Below are positions 1 to 6,284 of a stretch of 14,479 nucleotides of DNA, one piece after another. The notes beneath the pieces are model-generated. The model searched no databases. It saw only the letters and a program-made list of their open reading frames with translations, and had not been told where the DNA came from. Source of the stretch: Erysipelotrichaceae bacterium (GTDB lineage Bacteria > Bacillota_I > Bacilli_A > Erysipelotrichales > Erysipelotrichaceae); NCBI GenBank assembly GCA_016302195.1, contig JAEDOA010000026.1:1-14479 (forward strand). Reading direction: 5' to 3'. Within the stretch, counting starts at the first letter, position 1. Every line of letters begins with the position of its first letter. Made by a program: the position numbers and the translations under genes.

Positions 1-15
1 GGGGTTCACTTCATT

Positions 16-228
16 TTAAGCAACTTCAATTGATGAAAATGTATATCCTGTTTCGTCAATGAGTTCACAAATTTCCTCGATTGATAAATCGGTATCCAAT
101 AGCACTTCTTTACTTGATAAATTAACTCTCAATGCCGCATTTTTATCTTTTTCATAAAACGCTTCAGTGATTTTATTAGCGCATTGTTTACATTTCATAT
201 CATCAATAACTATCTTATAGCTTTGCAT
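16..228 (-). CDS. Heavy-metal-associated (HMA) domain protein, CopZ-like
   Basis: A 70-residue protein made of a single ferredoxin-like HMA domain. The N-terminal strand IVIDDMKCKQCANKI carries the CxxC metal-binding pair (Cys13 and Cys16) preceded by Met, as in copper chaperones of the CopZ/Atx1 family. The rest (VNLSSKEVLLDTDLSIEEICELIDETGYTFSS) has the usual alternating strand-helix-strand pattern, ending in the GY..SS segment. By family knowledge it would bind Cu(I) or a similar soft metal in the cytoplasm and hand it to a P-type ATPase or regulator, but no such partner lies in the window. Its ATG lies inside the end of ispF (14-nt overlap) and its SD, GGAG, lies in the last ispF codons, so it is probably translated from the ispF message. 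Metal identity cannot be read from the sequence. Confidence 0.85.
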   Translation of the reverse strand: MQSYKIVIDDMKCKQCANKITEAFYEKDKNAALRVNLSSKEVLLDTDLSIEEICELIDETGYTFSSIEVA

Positions 229-712
229 AATGAATAGTCTCCTTTTCTTCTAATAGCACTACAGCTTGTGCCATTACTCCTTCTTTTCGTCCTACAAAGC
301 CTAACCTCTCTCCACGTGTTGCTTTAATACATACTTGATTAAGATTACAGTGCAAGACATCAGCTATGTTTTTTTGCATTAAGGTCTTATATTTTGCTAG
401 TTTTGGTTCTTCAATCATAACTAATGAGTCAATATTGCCAATTTGATATCCTTGTTCATCCATCATCCTATATACTTCCGCTAATAAAAGAAGCGAAGAA
501 ATATCCTTATATTTAGGATCGCTGTCGGGGAAAAAACTACCTAAATCACCTAAAGAAAGGGCACCTAAAATAGCTTCTGCAATCGCGTGAGTTAATACAT
601 CTGCATCTGAGTGGCCCAAAAGACCTTTTTCATATTCTATCTCTACACCAGCAAGTACTAATTTTCTATTTTGAGCAAACTGATGTATATCACAAGAAAG
701 ACCAATTCTCAT
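215..712 (-). CDS. ispF: 2-C-methyl-D-erythritol 2,4-cyclodiphosphate synthase
   Basis: IspF catalyses the MEP-pathway step that cyclises CDP-methylerythritol 2-phosphate to MEcPP, releasing CMP, in the cytoplasm; the active enzyme is a trimer. The protein is 165 residues, full length for the family. It starts MRIGLSCDIHQF, giving metal ligands Asp8 and His10, with His42 in the conserved block LGHSDADVLTHAIAEAILGA (residues 32-51). The C-terminal block LGFVGRKEGVMAQAVVLL is also typical. Upstream of it, the usual ATT-TEKLGF is ATRGERLGF here, a small variation. The start is set by TAGGAGG seven bases before the ATG. The gene is transcribed from a promoter overlapping that of the divergent gene at 769 and overlaps the HMA gene downstream. 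It indicates that the host makes isoprenoids by the MEP route. Confidence 0.97.
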   Translation of the reverse strand: MRIGLSCDIHQFAQNRKLVLAGVEIEYEKGLLGHSDADVLTHAIAEAILGALSLGDLGSFFPDSDPKYKDISSLLLLAEVYRMMDEQGYQIGNIDSLVMIEEPKLAKYKTLMQKNIADVLHCNLNQVCIKATRGERLGFVGRKEGVMAQAVVLLEEKETIHYAKL

Positions 713-730
713 TGTAAGACCTCCTAATCA

Positions 731-759
731 AGTATATCATAATTGGCTATTTATGGTAA
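731..759 (-). promoter_or_regulatory. ispF promoter (extended -10)
   Basis: On the minus strand, TTACCA (complement of 754-759) is followed after 17 nt by TATACT (complement of 731-736), itself preceded by TG-A, an extended -10. The predicted start falls about 7 nt downstream, near 724, almost on the Shine-Dalgarno, so the 5' leader would be very short. The -35 box occupies the same bases as the -10 of the opposing promoter. Confidence 0.65.
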
Positions 760-762
760 AAT
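754..762 (+). promoter_or_regulatory. Extended -10 promoter for the PfkB-like gene
   Basis: TGGTAAAAT (754-762) is an extended -10 (TG-N-TAAAAT). No convincing -35 lies 16-18 nt upstream, as is common for extended -10 promoters. The expected start, 6-7 nt downstream, falls at or next to the ATG at 769. A 7-bp perfect inverted repeat, TGGCTAT (744-750) and ATAGCCA (763-769), brackets the element and could be an operator. Confidence 0.5.
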
Positions 763-768
763 ATAGCC

Positions 769-1617
769 ATGAATAAAGTATTAGTAATAGGACCAACATA
801 TAAAAGCGAAGTAATAAAAATAAAAGATAGACTAAATTCCAATAGTCATTTTGATTGTCAATATTATAATAGCCTAACAGGAGGAAGTTATTCCATTGCC
901 TGTAATTTAGCAACGTTTGAAGTAAACACATATTTCATTACAAGAATAGCTTTGGACGAAGATGGTAATAGAATGTTAAACTATTTAGAAACCAAAAATG
1001 TCATATCCAGCATTAACAATCGTATGTCTTTAAAAACAGCAAATAGAACATATCTATTTTCTAATGAGGATGTAAAAATATTTGACGATATATCATATAA
1101 TTGTTATCCTTCTCTAGAAGATAGCATTCCATCTGAATTCTTGATGAATACAGATTATATTTTGCTAAATATCCAGAATAATAATTTTGTAAATATGCTG
1201 ATTAATAGATATAGAGTAAGAAGCAAATTAGTATGCTGCAATTGTATTGTTTCTAATGAACTATTGCCATATATAGAAGGTATAATATTAGATCAACAGT
1301 ATTTATCCACAGTTGTAGACAGTAGGAATATCGATTTATTTACCTCTGAACTACTTTCAAAAGGAATTAGATTTTTACTTGTTATTGATAAAGGAAAAGG
1401 GGTTTATATATATACTAAAAACGGTAATGACTATATTGGCCAGCAATTTAGCGGTAATTACTATATCGGCTGTTACGAATGCTTTGTAGCAATGTTTATT
1501 GCTTCATTGGCAAATAATGAAAGCTTTACAACCGCAATTAATAGGGCTATTCAAATCACAAATGAGTTCTCTTATTCAAAAGAGTTTGTTTTAAGTGATG
1601 AAATGTTTGATAGGTAA
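769..1617 (+). CDS. PfkB/ribokinase-fold protein with degenerate active site
   Basis: This 282-residue protein has the outline of a PfkB sugar or nucleoside kinase. It has a first strand (KVLVIGPTY), then GGSYSIACNLATFEVNTYFITRIALDEDGN in overlapping parts at residues 38-67, matching the GG..NvA..LA.LG...f...vG.D..G pattern. Residues 203-219 resemble the vTlGkkG strand-turn. Where kinases carry DTxGAGDxF, this protein reads YYIGCYECF (231-239). The catalytic Asp is Glu237, the anion-hole GAGD is GCYE and the leading Asp is Tyr. Kinase activity is therefore doubtful; it could be a substrate sensor, a structural paralogue or a kinase with altered chemistry. No Shine-Dalgarno precedes the ATG, and the promoter position suggests a leaderless transcript. 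The frame is intact from end to end, which argues against a decaying pseudogene. Substrate unknown. Confidence 0.7.
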   Translation: MNKVLVIGPTYKSEVIKIKDRLNSNSHFDCQYYNSLTGGSYSIACNLATFEVNTYFITRIALDEDGNRMLNYLETKNVISSINNRMSLKTANRTYLFSNEDVKIFDDISYNCYPSLEDSIPSEFLMNTDYILLNIQNNNFVNMLINRYRVRSKLVCCNCIVSNELLPYIEGIILDQQYLSTVVDSRNIDLFTSELLSKGIRFLLVIDKGKGVYIYTKNGNDYIGQQFSGNYYIGCYECFVAMFIASLANNESFTTAINRAIQITNEFSYSKEFVLSDEMFDR

Positions 1618-1634
1618 GTGAAATACGATTTATA

Positions 1635-1663
1635 TTTACAAAAATAATAAAAAAGAATAATAT
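1635..1663 (+). promoter_or_regulatory. Promoter for the ABC transporter operon
   Basis: TTTACA (1635-1640) and TAATAT (1658-1663) are spaced by 17 nt in a very A/T-rich stretch. A better -10 match, TATAAT at 1663-1668, is too far from this -35 (22 nt). No terminator is visible between 1617 and this point, so read-through from the upstream gene is also possible. Confidence 0.5.
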
Positions 1664-1687
1664 ATAATTTGTAGAGAGGTATTTCAT

Positions 1688-2392
1688 ATGCTAAAAATTG
1701 AACATTTAACAAAAAAATATGGGGATAAAGTAGCGGTTGATGATTTAAATATTGAAATAAAATCCGGAGAAATATATGGATTCATTGGGCACAATGGAGC
1801 TGGTAAAACAACAACACTAAAGGCATGTTGTGGTATTCTTCCTTTTGAAGAGGGTAATATTACTATTAACGGCTTATCAATCAAAGATAATCCTATTGAA
1901 TGCAAGAAAATAATGGCTTATATTCCAGATAATCCGGATTTATATGGATATATGACAGCCAACAAGTATCTGAACTTTATTTGTGACATTTATCAAATTG
2001 ATAAATCTCAAAGAAAACAGCTTATAAATAAATATGCTGACTTGTTTGAGTTAACAAACGATTTAGGTCAAACAATAAATGGTTATTCACACGGAATGAA
2101 GCAGAAGCTTGCTTTAATTGCCGCCCTTATTCATGATCCTAAATTAATTATTATGGACGAGCCTTTTGTAGGTCTAGATCCAAAAGCAGCTCATGAAGTA
2201 AAGCAGCTAATGAGAAATATATGTGACAATGGCGGAGCTATCTTTTTTTCAACACATGTTTTGGAAGTAGCAGAAAAGTTGTGTGATAAAATTGCTATTA
2301 TCAAAAATGGTAAGCTAATCAAAGAAGGATTGGTAAATGAAGTAATTGGCGATGATTCATTAGAAGATGTTTTCTTAGAATTGGAGGGCTAA
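1688..2392 (+). CDS. ABC transporter ATP-binding protein
   Basis: A 234-residue nucleotide-binding subunit of an ABC-2 type transporter. The Walker A is GHNGAGKTT (34-42), the Q-loop region reads MAYIPDNPDLY (76-86), the ABC signature is YSHGMKQ (132-138), the Walker B is LIIMDEP (152-158) followed by the D-loop GLDP, and the switch histidine is His189 (STHV). The signature has H in place of the usual second G (SHGMKQ for SGGxxQ), common in this CcmA/YtrB-like branch. It ends with the LEDVFLELEG tail typical of such ATPases. The SD AGAGG lies 8-9 nt before the ATG. It is followed one base later by the permease, which must be its partner. Direction is probably export by family habit; the substrate cannot be inferred. 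Confidence 0.93.
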   Translation: MLKIEHLTKKYGDKVAVDDLNIEIKSGEIYGFIGHNGAGKTTTLKACCGILPFEEGNITINGLSIKDNPIECKKIMAYIPDNPDLYGYMTANKYLNFICDIYQIDKSQRKQLINKYADLFELTNDLGQTINGYSHGMKQKLALIAALIHDPKLIIMDEPFVGLDPKAAHEVKQLMRNICDNGGAIFFSTHVLEVAEKLCDKIAIIKNGKLIKEGLVNEVIGDDSLEDVFLELEG

Positions 2393-2393
2393 T

Positions 2394-3974
2394 ATGCTTA
2401 AAGCATTAATTTCAAAACAAATTAGTGAACTGTTTCAGTCTCTTTTTGGTGGTTCAAAAAAAAGCAAGAAAGTATCAACAATAGGAAAGATTGCCTTACT
2501 AGTATTCTTGTTTCTTTGCTTTATGTATATCTTCTCTGTAGTTGCCTTACCATTAGCTTTTATATTAGAAGAATATGATGTAATGTGGTTATACTTTGCC
2601 TTTATGGCAACAACAGCAGTAGTCTTTTCAACAATTACTAACATGTTTACAGCCTCAAGTGCTGTTTACGGAGCTAAAGATAATGATACATTATTGTCTA
2701 TGCCAATACCATTAAAAACTATTGTTATCGCAAGAGTATCGTCAGTATTGATTATGGCTTTAATATATGTATCATTGGTTTACATTCCAACTATTGTTTG
2801 TTACTTTATTGCTTGCGGTTTTTCAATGAAAGTATTAGTTGGATCAGTTATTTCATATTTAACAGTTACTATATTGGTATTTGCTCTATCATGCATATTA
2901 GGTTACGCTGTAGCTATAATATCAAGCAAGGTTAAGGGTAATAATTTAGTTAAAGTAGCAATTGCGATTGCCTTCTTTTCAGTCTATTTTGTCTTTATAA
3001 TGAAAATTGACACAATACTGAACGAAATAGTATCATCTTTAATTATTTTCGCAAACAATGTAGGAGAAAATAATATATTGTATTTGTTTGGTAATATACC
3101 ATTTATGAATATTAAATCGTTGTTATTCTTCCCAATAACTATTGCTTTAGCAGTCATGGTTGTTTTTCTACTATCAAAGAGTTTTGTTGAGATTATACAT
3201 AGTGAAAAAGTTGTTCATAGAAGAAAAACAAAAATGAATTACAATAGTAAAAAACCATTTGCTGCTTTGATTTCAAGAGAGTTTTCACGCTTTACTAGTA
3301 GCTCTACTTATATGTTAAACTGCTCATTAAGCACGGTTATGTTGCCAATAATGACAGTAATAGCGGTTTATAATTCTAAAATGGTTACCGATATGATAGT
3401 AAGTGCAAATGATGCTTTGCTTGTTGAATATGTTATCTTTATGATTGCTATTGTAATATGTGCAATAGGAGCAATGAATGATTGCGTTGTCTGCAGTACT
3501 TCACTAGAAGGAGAGAACATTTGGATAGTACGCAGTCTGCCTTGCAAAACAAGAGATATTTTAATGGCAAAATTACTGATGCAATGGCTTCTGACTATCC
3601 CAGTAGTTTTGATTGCGACGATAACTACCTGTGTAGTTTTGCAGGTTAATCTAATTCAGGCAGTTCTATTACATTTGTTTGTCTTATCATTTATGGTTTT
3701 CTTTGGTTTTTATGGCTTGTTTTTAGGCGTAACAATGGCAAATTTGAATTGGGTTAATGAAGTGACGGCGATTAAACAGAGTGCTAATGTAGTTATTTAC
3801 TTATTTTCCAGCTGGATTATTATTGCTTTAGTGGCAGTACCTGCATTTGTGTTTGGCGAATTCATCAGTATTAAATTATATATCCTGTTGGCTTGTTGTT
3901 TATTATTAATTATTAGTTTTGCTTTGTATTTCTGGATGGAAAAATACGGAGTTAAAAAATTTGAAAGTCTATAA
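2394..3974 (+). CDS. ABC-2 type transporter permease
   Basis: A 526-residue polytopic membrane protein with about 12 hydrophobic segments, e.g. 31-58, 64-83, 110-141, 148-177, 186-204, 242-261, 313-327, 343-361, 398-417, 422-447, 465-488 and 494-515. It starts with a short cytoplasmic basic stretch, GGSKKSKK. Two related cytoplasmic motifs appear one per half: KDNDTLLSMPIPLKTI (95-110) and EGENIWIVRSLPCKTRD (372-388). This suggests an internally duplicated permease, as in the large two-half ABC-2 exporters of Firmicutes. The Shine-Dalgarno GGAGGG overlaps the last codons of the ATPase gene and the gap is one base, so the two subunits are translationally linked. It ends just before a strong bidirectional terminator. 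Substrate unknown; lipids, peptides or toxic compounds are all possible. Confidence 0.88.
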   Translation: MLKALISKQISELFQSLFGGSKKSKKVSTIGKIALLVFLFLCFMYIFSVVALPLAFILEEYDVMWLYFAFMATTAVVFSTITNMFTASSAVYGAKDNDTLLSMPIPLKTIVIARVSSVLIMALIYVSLVYIPTIVCYFIACGFSMKVLVGSVISYLTVTILVFALSCILGYAVAIISSKVKGNNLVKVAIAIAFFSVYFVFIMKIDTILNEIVSSLIIFANNVGENNILYLFGNIPFMNIKSLLFFPITIALAVMVVFLLSKSFVEIIHSEKVVHRRKTKMNYNSKKPFAALISREFSRFTSSSTYMLNCSLSTVMLPIMTVIAVYNSKMVTDMIVSANDALLVEYVIFMIAIVICAIGAMNDCVVCSTSLEGENIWIVRSLPCKTRDILMAKLLMQWLLTIPVVLIATITTCVVLQVNLIQAVLLHLFVLSFMVFFGFYGLFLGVTMANLNWVNEVTAIKQSANVVIYLFSSWIIIALVAVPAFVFGEFISIKLYILLACCLLLIISFALYFWMEKYGVKKFESL

Positions 3975-3978
3975 AGAA

Positions 3979-4016
3979 AAAAGCACAATCAGATTTAATT
4001 GCTGAATTGTGCTTTT
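3979..4016. terminator. Bidirectional intrinsic terminator
   Basis: AAAAGCACAAT (3979-3989) pairs perfectly with ATTGTGCTTTT (4006-4016). The stem can continue by CAG/CTG across a one-base bulge. The A-run on the left and T-run on the right let it work in both directions. It lies between the convergent permease and M24 peptidase genes. Confidence 0.85.
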
Positions 4017-4027
4017 ATTATGCTATT

Positions 4028-5086
4028 TTATAGTGAAATAAAACAGTCTTCTTTGGTGAAACTATTTAGAACAAGGGCTTTATCATCTTTAATTAAAACT
4101 AAATCTTCTATTCTTACACCGGTTACATCTTTAATATATATGCCAGGTTCAATTGAAAAACACATGCCATTTCTAATCTTAATATTACTGTTTTTGCTTA
4201 CATCGTATGGCTCATGTACTTCCAAACCGATTCCATGACCTAAACGGTGAGTAAAATTCTCTCCATAGCCAAAGGAAGAAATATAATCTCTGGCAACTTT
4301 ATCAATTTGTGCTAATGTCATTGACGTATTAATCGCTTGAATAGCTAATAAATTGGCATTTTTAACAATATCATAAATTTCCTTATTTCTTTCATCCTGT
4401 AAAAATGTCCTTGTCATATCAGAACAGTAGCTTTTATAGTGACTTCCCATATCAATTAGAATATTATCACCTTTAGTAAGGATTGTCTGATTGCTTACAT
4501 GATGAGGATCCCCGCAGTTCTTTCCAAAGGCAACGATAGGATCAAAACTAACAGGTTGACGAGTTTTCTTTTCAAATAAAGAAATCAAAATATCATGAAT
4601 CTCTTTCTCACTAACGCCAAGTTTTAGATAATTAAGTATTTCCTTCATTACTTCATCATTATCCTTAGAAGCCTGTATCATATATTGTTGCTCTTCTTCG
4701 TCTTTTATAAGACGGCATTCACTAATTACTGAAGAGCAATTTGAATATTTTGATGGATGACAATCCATTAGGCGGAATAAAAATGAAGATTGCCATTTTC
4801 CATCAATTCCTATTTCTCCGTCAACTAAATAACTTGAAAGTGTTTTTATAGGATCATCTATATCATCATAATAAATGATTTCTACCCCGTCTATATTATC
4901 AACATAAAATAAATGATTGATGAAGAGGTAGTTGCCTCTTTCATTTATTAGTAATGCTATCATTCTTTCTCCACTATCTATCTTGATTTCTGTTAAATAG
5001 TACAAATTATAGAAATCAGTGAATATTAAATTATTATAGTTGCTATTTTTAATGATATCCTGCATTCTTGTTAGATGTTTATTCAT
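4028..5086 (-). CDS. M24 family metallopeptidase (Xaa-Pro dipeptidase/aminopeptidase-like)
   Basis: A 352-residue protein with an N-terminal creatinase-type domain (about 1-125) and a C-terminal pita-bread M24 domain. All five metal ligands are present: Asp212 (LIDMG), Asp223 (CSDMTRTF), His284 (RLGHGIGLEVHEP), Glu313 (SIEPGIY) and Glu327 (RIEDL). Supporting histidines are His195/His196 (GDPHH) and His291. Length and layout match bacterial Xaa-Pro peptidases, which cleave X-Pro bonds of short peptides in the cytoplasm using Mn or Co. The usual FGxNSAxPHH is FGKNCGDPHH here, a modest change near the substrate pocket. AAGGAGG eight bases upstream of the ATG fixes the start. It is a single-gene transcript facing the terminator at 3979-4016 and divergent from the potassium operon. 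Exact dipeptidase versus aminopeptidase class is not settled. Confidence 0.93.
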   Translation of the reverse strand: MNKHLTRMQDIIKNSNYNNLIFTDFYNLYYLTEIKIDSGERMIALLINERGNYLFINHLFYVDNIDGVEIIYYDDIDDPIKTLSSYLVDGEIGIDGKWQSSFLFRLMDCHPSKYSNCSSVISECRLIKDEEEQQYMIQASKDNDEVMKEILNYLKLGVSEKEIHDILISLFEKKTRQPVSFDPIVAFGKNCGDPHHVSNQTILTKGDNILIDMGSHYKSYCSDMTRTFLQDERNKEIYDIVKNANLLAIQAINTSMTLAQIDKVARDYISSFGYGENFTHRLGHGIGLEVHEPYDVSKNSNIKIRNGMCFSIEPGIYIKDVTGVRIEDLVLIKDDKALVLNSFTKEDCFISL

Positions 5087-5108
5087 TATTTCTACCTCCT
5101 TTTGATAA

Positions 5109-5137
5109 ATTATACACCTTAAGTAAATGCTTGAATA
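5109..5137 (-). promoter_or_regulatory. Promoter of the M24 peptidase gene
   Basis: On the minus strand a perfect TATAAT (complement of 5109-5114) lies 17 nt after a weak -35, TATTCA (complement of 5132-5137, 3 of 6 matches). The weak -35 sits on the same bases as the -35 of the opposing trk promoter. Confidence 0.55.
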
Positions 5138-5159
5138 TAAAAATAAAGATAACTATAAT
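5131..5159 (+). promoter_or_regulatory. Promoter of the trk potassium uptake operon
   Basis: TTGAAT (5131-5136), a 17-nt spacer and a perfect TATAAT (5154-5159) form a near-consensus sigma-A promoter. The expected start is around 5166, leaving a leader of about 24 nt, too short for a riboswitch. It overlaps the -35 region of the divergent peptidase promoter. Confidence 0.75.
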
Positions 5160-5189
5160 ATTAATGTTGTATAAAGAAGAGGGATGTGT

Positions 5190-5621
5190 ATGGCAAAGAA
5201 AAAAGAAAATTTAACCATTATAGTCGGTTGTGGTAAATTAGGTTCAAGGATTGCTAATGAAATATACCAGGGAGATGCAAATGTTATAGTAATAGATCGT
5301 CATGAAGAGGCATTTGAATCGCTTGATTCATCTTATGGTGGATTAACTATAGTTGGTGATGCTTGTGATTTTGAGATATTAAAAAAGGCGGAAATTGAAA
5401 AAGCAAACTGCGTAATTGCGGTAACAGATTTTGAAAACAATAACATTTTCATCGGACAAGCTGCTAAAAAAATGTTCAATGTTGAGAAAGTCATCATTAG
5501 AATAATTAATAACGACTTAAGACCGATTTATGAATCGATGGGCATTGAAACAATTTGCCCAGCTGAATTATCAGCAAATGCAGTATTGGATTTCTATTAT
5601 GGAGGCCATAGTCATGAATAA
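5190..5621 (+). CDS. trkA: TrkA-type potassium uptake regulator, RCK_N only
   Basis: A 143-residue single Rossmann (RCK_N) domain. It has an intact dinucleotide-binding loop, VGCGKLGSRIA (GxGxxG at 13-18), an acidic residue after the second strand (VIVIDR, Asp36) and the GDACD motif (57-61), so it should bind NAD(H) or a similar nucleotide. The RCK_C (TrkA_C) domain that normally follows is absent; the protein ends soon after the helix at AELSANAVLDFYYGG. ATG codons occur at 5184 and 5190. The first directly abuts the AGAGGG Shine-Dalgarno (5178-5183), so the second, six bases away, was chosen. The next gene overlaps by 8 nt and encodes the missing RCK_C, so the two products probably assemble as a mixed gating ring below TrkH. 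Confidence 0.9.
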   Translation: MAKKKENLTIIVGCGKLGSRIANEIYQGDANVIVIDRHEEAFESLDSSYGGLTIVGDACDFEILKKAEIEKANCVIAVTDFENNNIFIGQAAKKMFNVEKVIIRIINNDLRPIYESMGIETICPAELSANAVLDFYYGGHSHE

Positions 5622-6282
5622 AAGAATATATATTATTGGTGGAAAAACTCAGGCAAGGTCTCTTGCTGAATCGTTAAACATGAAAAAATATGATGTAACA
5701 GTCATTAACAAGGATGAAAAATTCTGTCAAAGAATTGCTGAAGTTGAAGGCATTAATGTTGTATTAGGCGATGGATGTCGCGTTGATGTTTTACAGGACG
5801 CAGATACTTTTAATTGCGATGTTGCCATTGCGATGAACGATCATGATGCGGATAACTTAATTGTTTGTCAGGTTTGTAAAAAAATATTTGGTGTAAAAAA
5901 GACCGTTGCAGTTGTCTCTGACTCAAATAGAACGAGCTTATTTTATCAAATGGGAGTAGATAGTGTTGTATGTACAACAGGCGCAATCACAAGCATTTTA
6001 GAGCAGCAAACTATCGCTAGCAAATTAAGTCATGTTATTCCAATTGCCGAAGGCAGAATAAGAATTAGTGAAATTATGGTTTCTGAAGATAGTAAAATGG
6101 TCGGAAAAAAACTTGCTGATATCGATTTGCCAAAGATAGGAGCAACTATTGGATGTATTATTCGCTCAAATGAAAATATTATACCTCGTGGTGATACTGA
6201 GATTAAGGCCAATGATATGTTGTTGTTATTATCTTCTGCTGCAAGTGAAGCAGAAGCAATTACATTAATTACGGGTAAATAA
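5614..6282 (+). CDS. trkA: TrkA-type potassium uptake regulator, RCK_N + RCK_C
   Basis: A 222-residue protein with an RCK_N Rossmann domain (1-135) and an RCK_C domain (about 145-222, with RGDTEIKANDMLLLLS). The nucleotide site is decayed. The loop is IIGGKTQARS in place of GxGxxGxxx, and the acidic residue after the second strand is Asn32 (VTVINKD). It may not bind NAD but carries the C-terminal ligand domain, complementing the upstream protein. GGAGG at 5601-5605, eight bases before this ATG, sets the start; the longer frame from 5530 lies within the upstream gene and lacks such a site. Genes overlap by 8 nt, so translation is coupled. In the family RCK_C binds ligands such as c-di-AMP; the sequence here does not tell which. 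Confidence 0.88.
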   Translation: MNKRIYIIGGKTQARSLAESLNMKKYDVTVINKDEKFCQRIAEVEGINVVLGDGCRVDVLQDADTFNCDVAIAMNDHDADNLIVCQVCKKIFGVKKTVAVVSDSNRTSLFYQMGVDSVVCTTGAITSILEQQTIASKLSHVIPIAEGRIRISEIMVSEDSKMVGKKLADIDLPKIGATIGCIIRSNENIIPRGDTEIKANDMLLLLSSAASEAEAITLITGK

Positions 6283-6284
6283 AT

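Noticed and set aside
737..931. 64-codon minus-strand frame opposite the PfkB-like gene
   Set aside because: Hydrophobic low-complexity translation of an A/T-rich stretch, ending inside the ispF promoter region; no SD or domain.
1619..1686. 8-bp inverted repeat TGAAATAC ... GTATTTCA flanking the ABC operon promoter, possibly an RBS-sequestering hairpin
   Set aside because: The left arm lies upstream of the predicted transcription start, so it would not be in the mRNA from that promoter, and an A/T-rich 8-mer match over this distance is not unlikely by chance.
3999..4238. 79-codon plus-strand frame opposite the M24 gene
   Set aside because: It starts inside the terminator hairpin and runs antisense to the conserved catalytic domain, with no SD; it is a shadow of the real gene.
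5087..5189. Possible c-di-AMP or potassium riboswitch upstream of the trk operon
   Set aside because: The predicted leader is only about 24 nt, far too short for a ydaO-type or similar structure, and no hairpins are visible.
5530..5613. N-terminal extension of the second TrkA-like gene to an ATG at 5530
   Set aside because: The extra 28 residues lie inside the first TrkA gene in another frame, have no domain match, and a clear GGAGG sits eight bases before the ATG at 5614, where the Rossmann strand begins.
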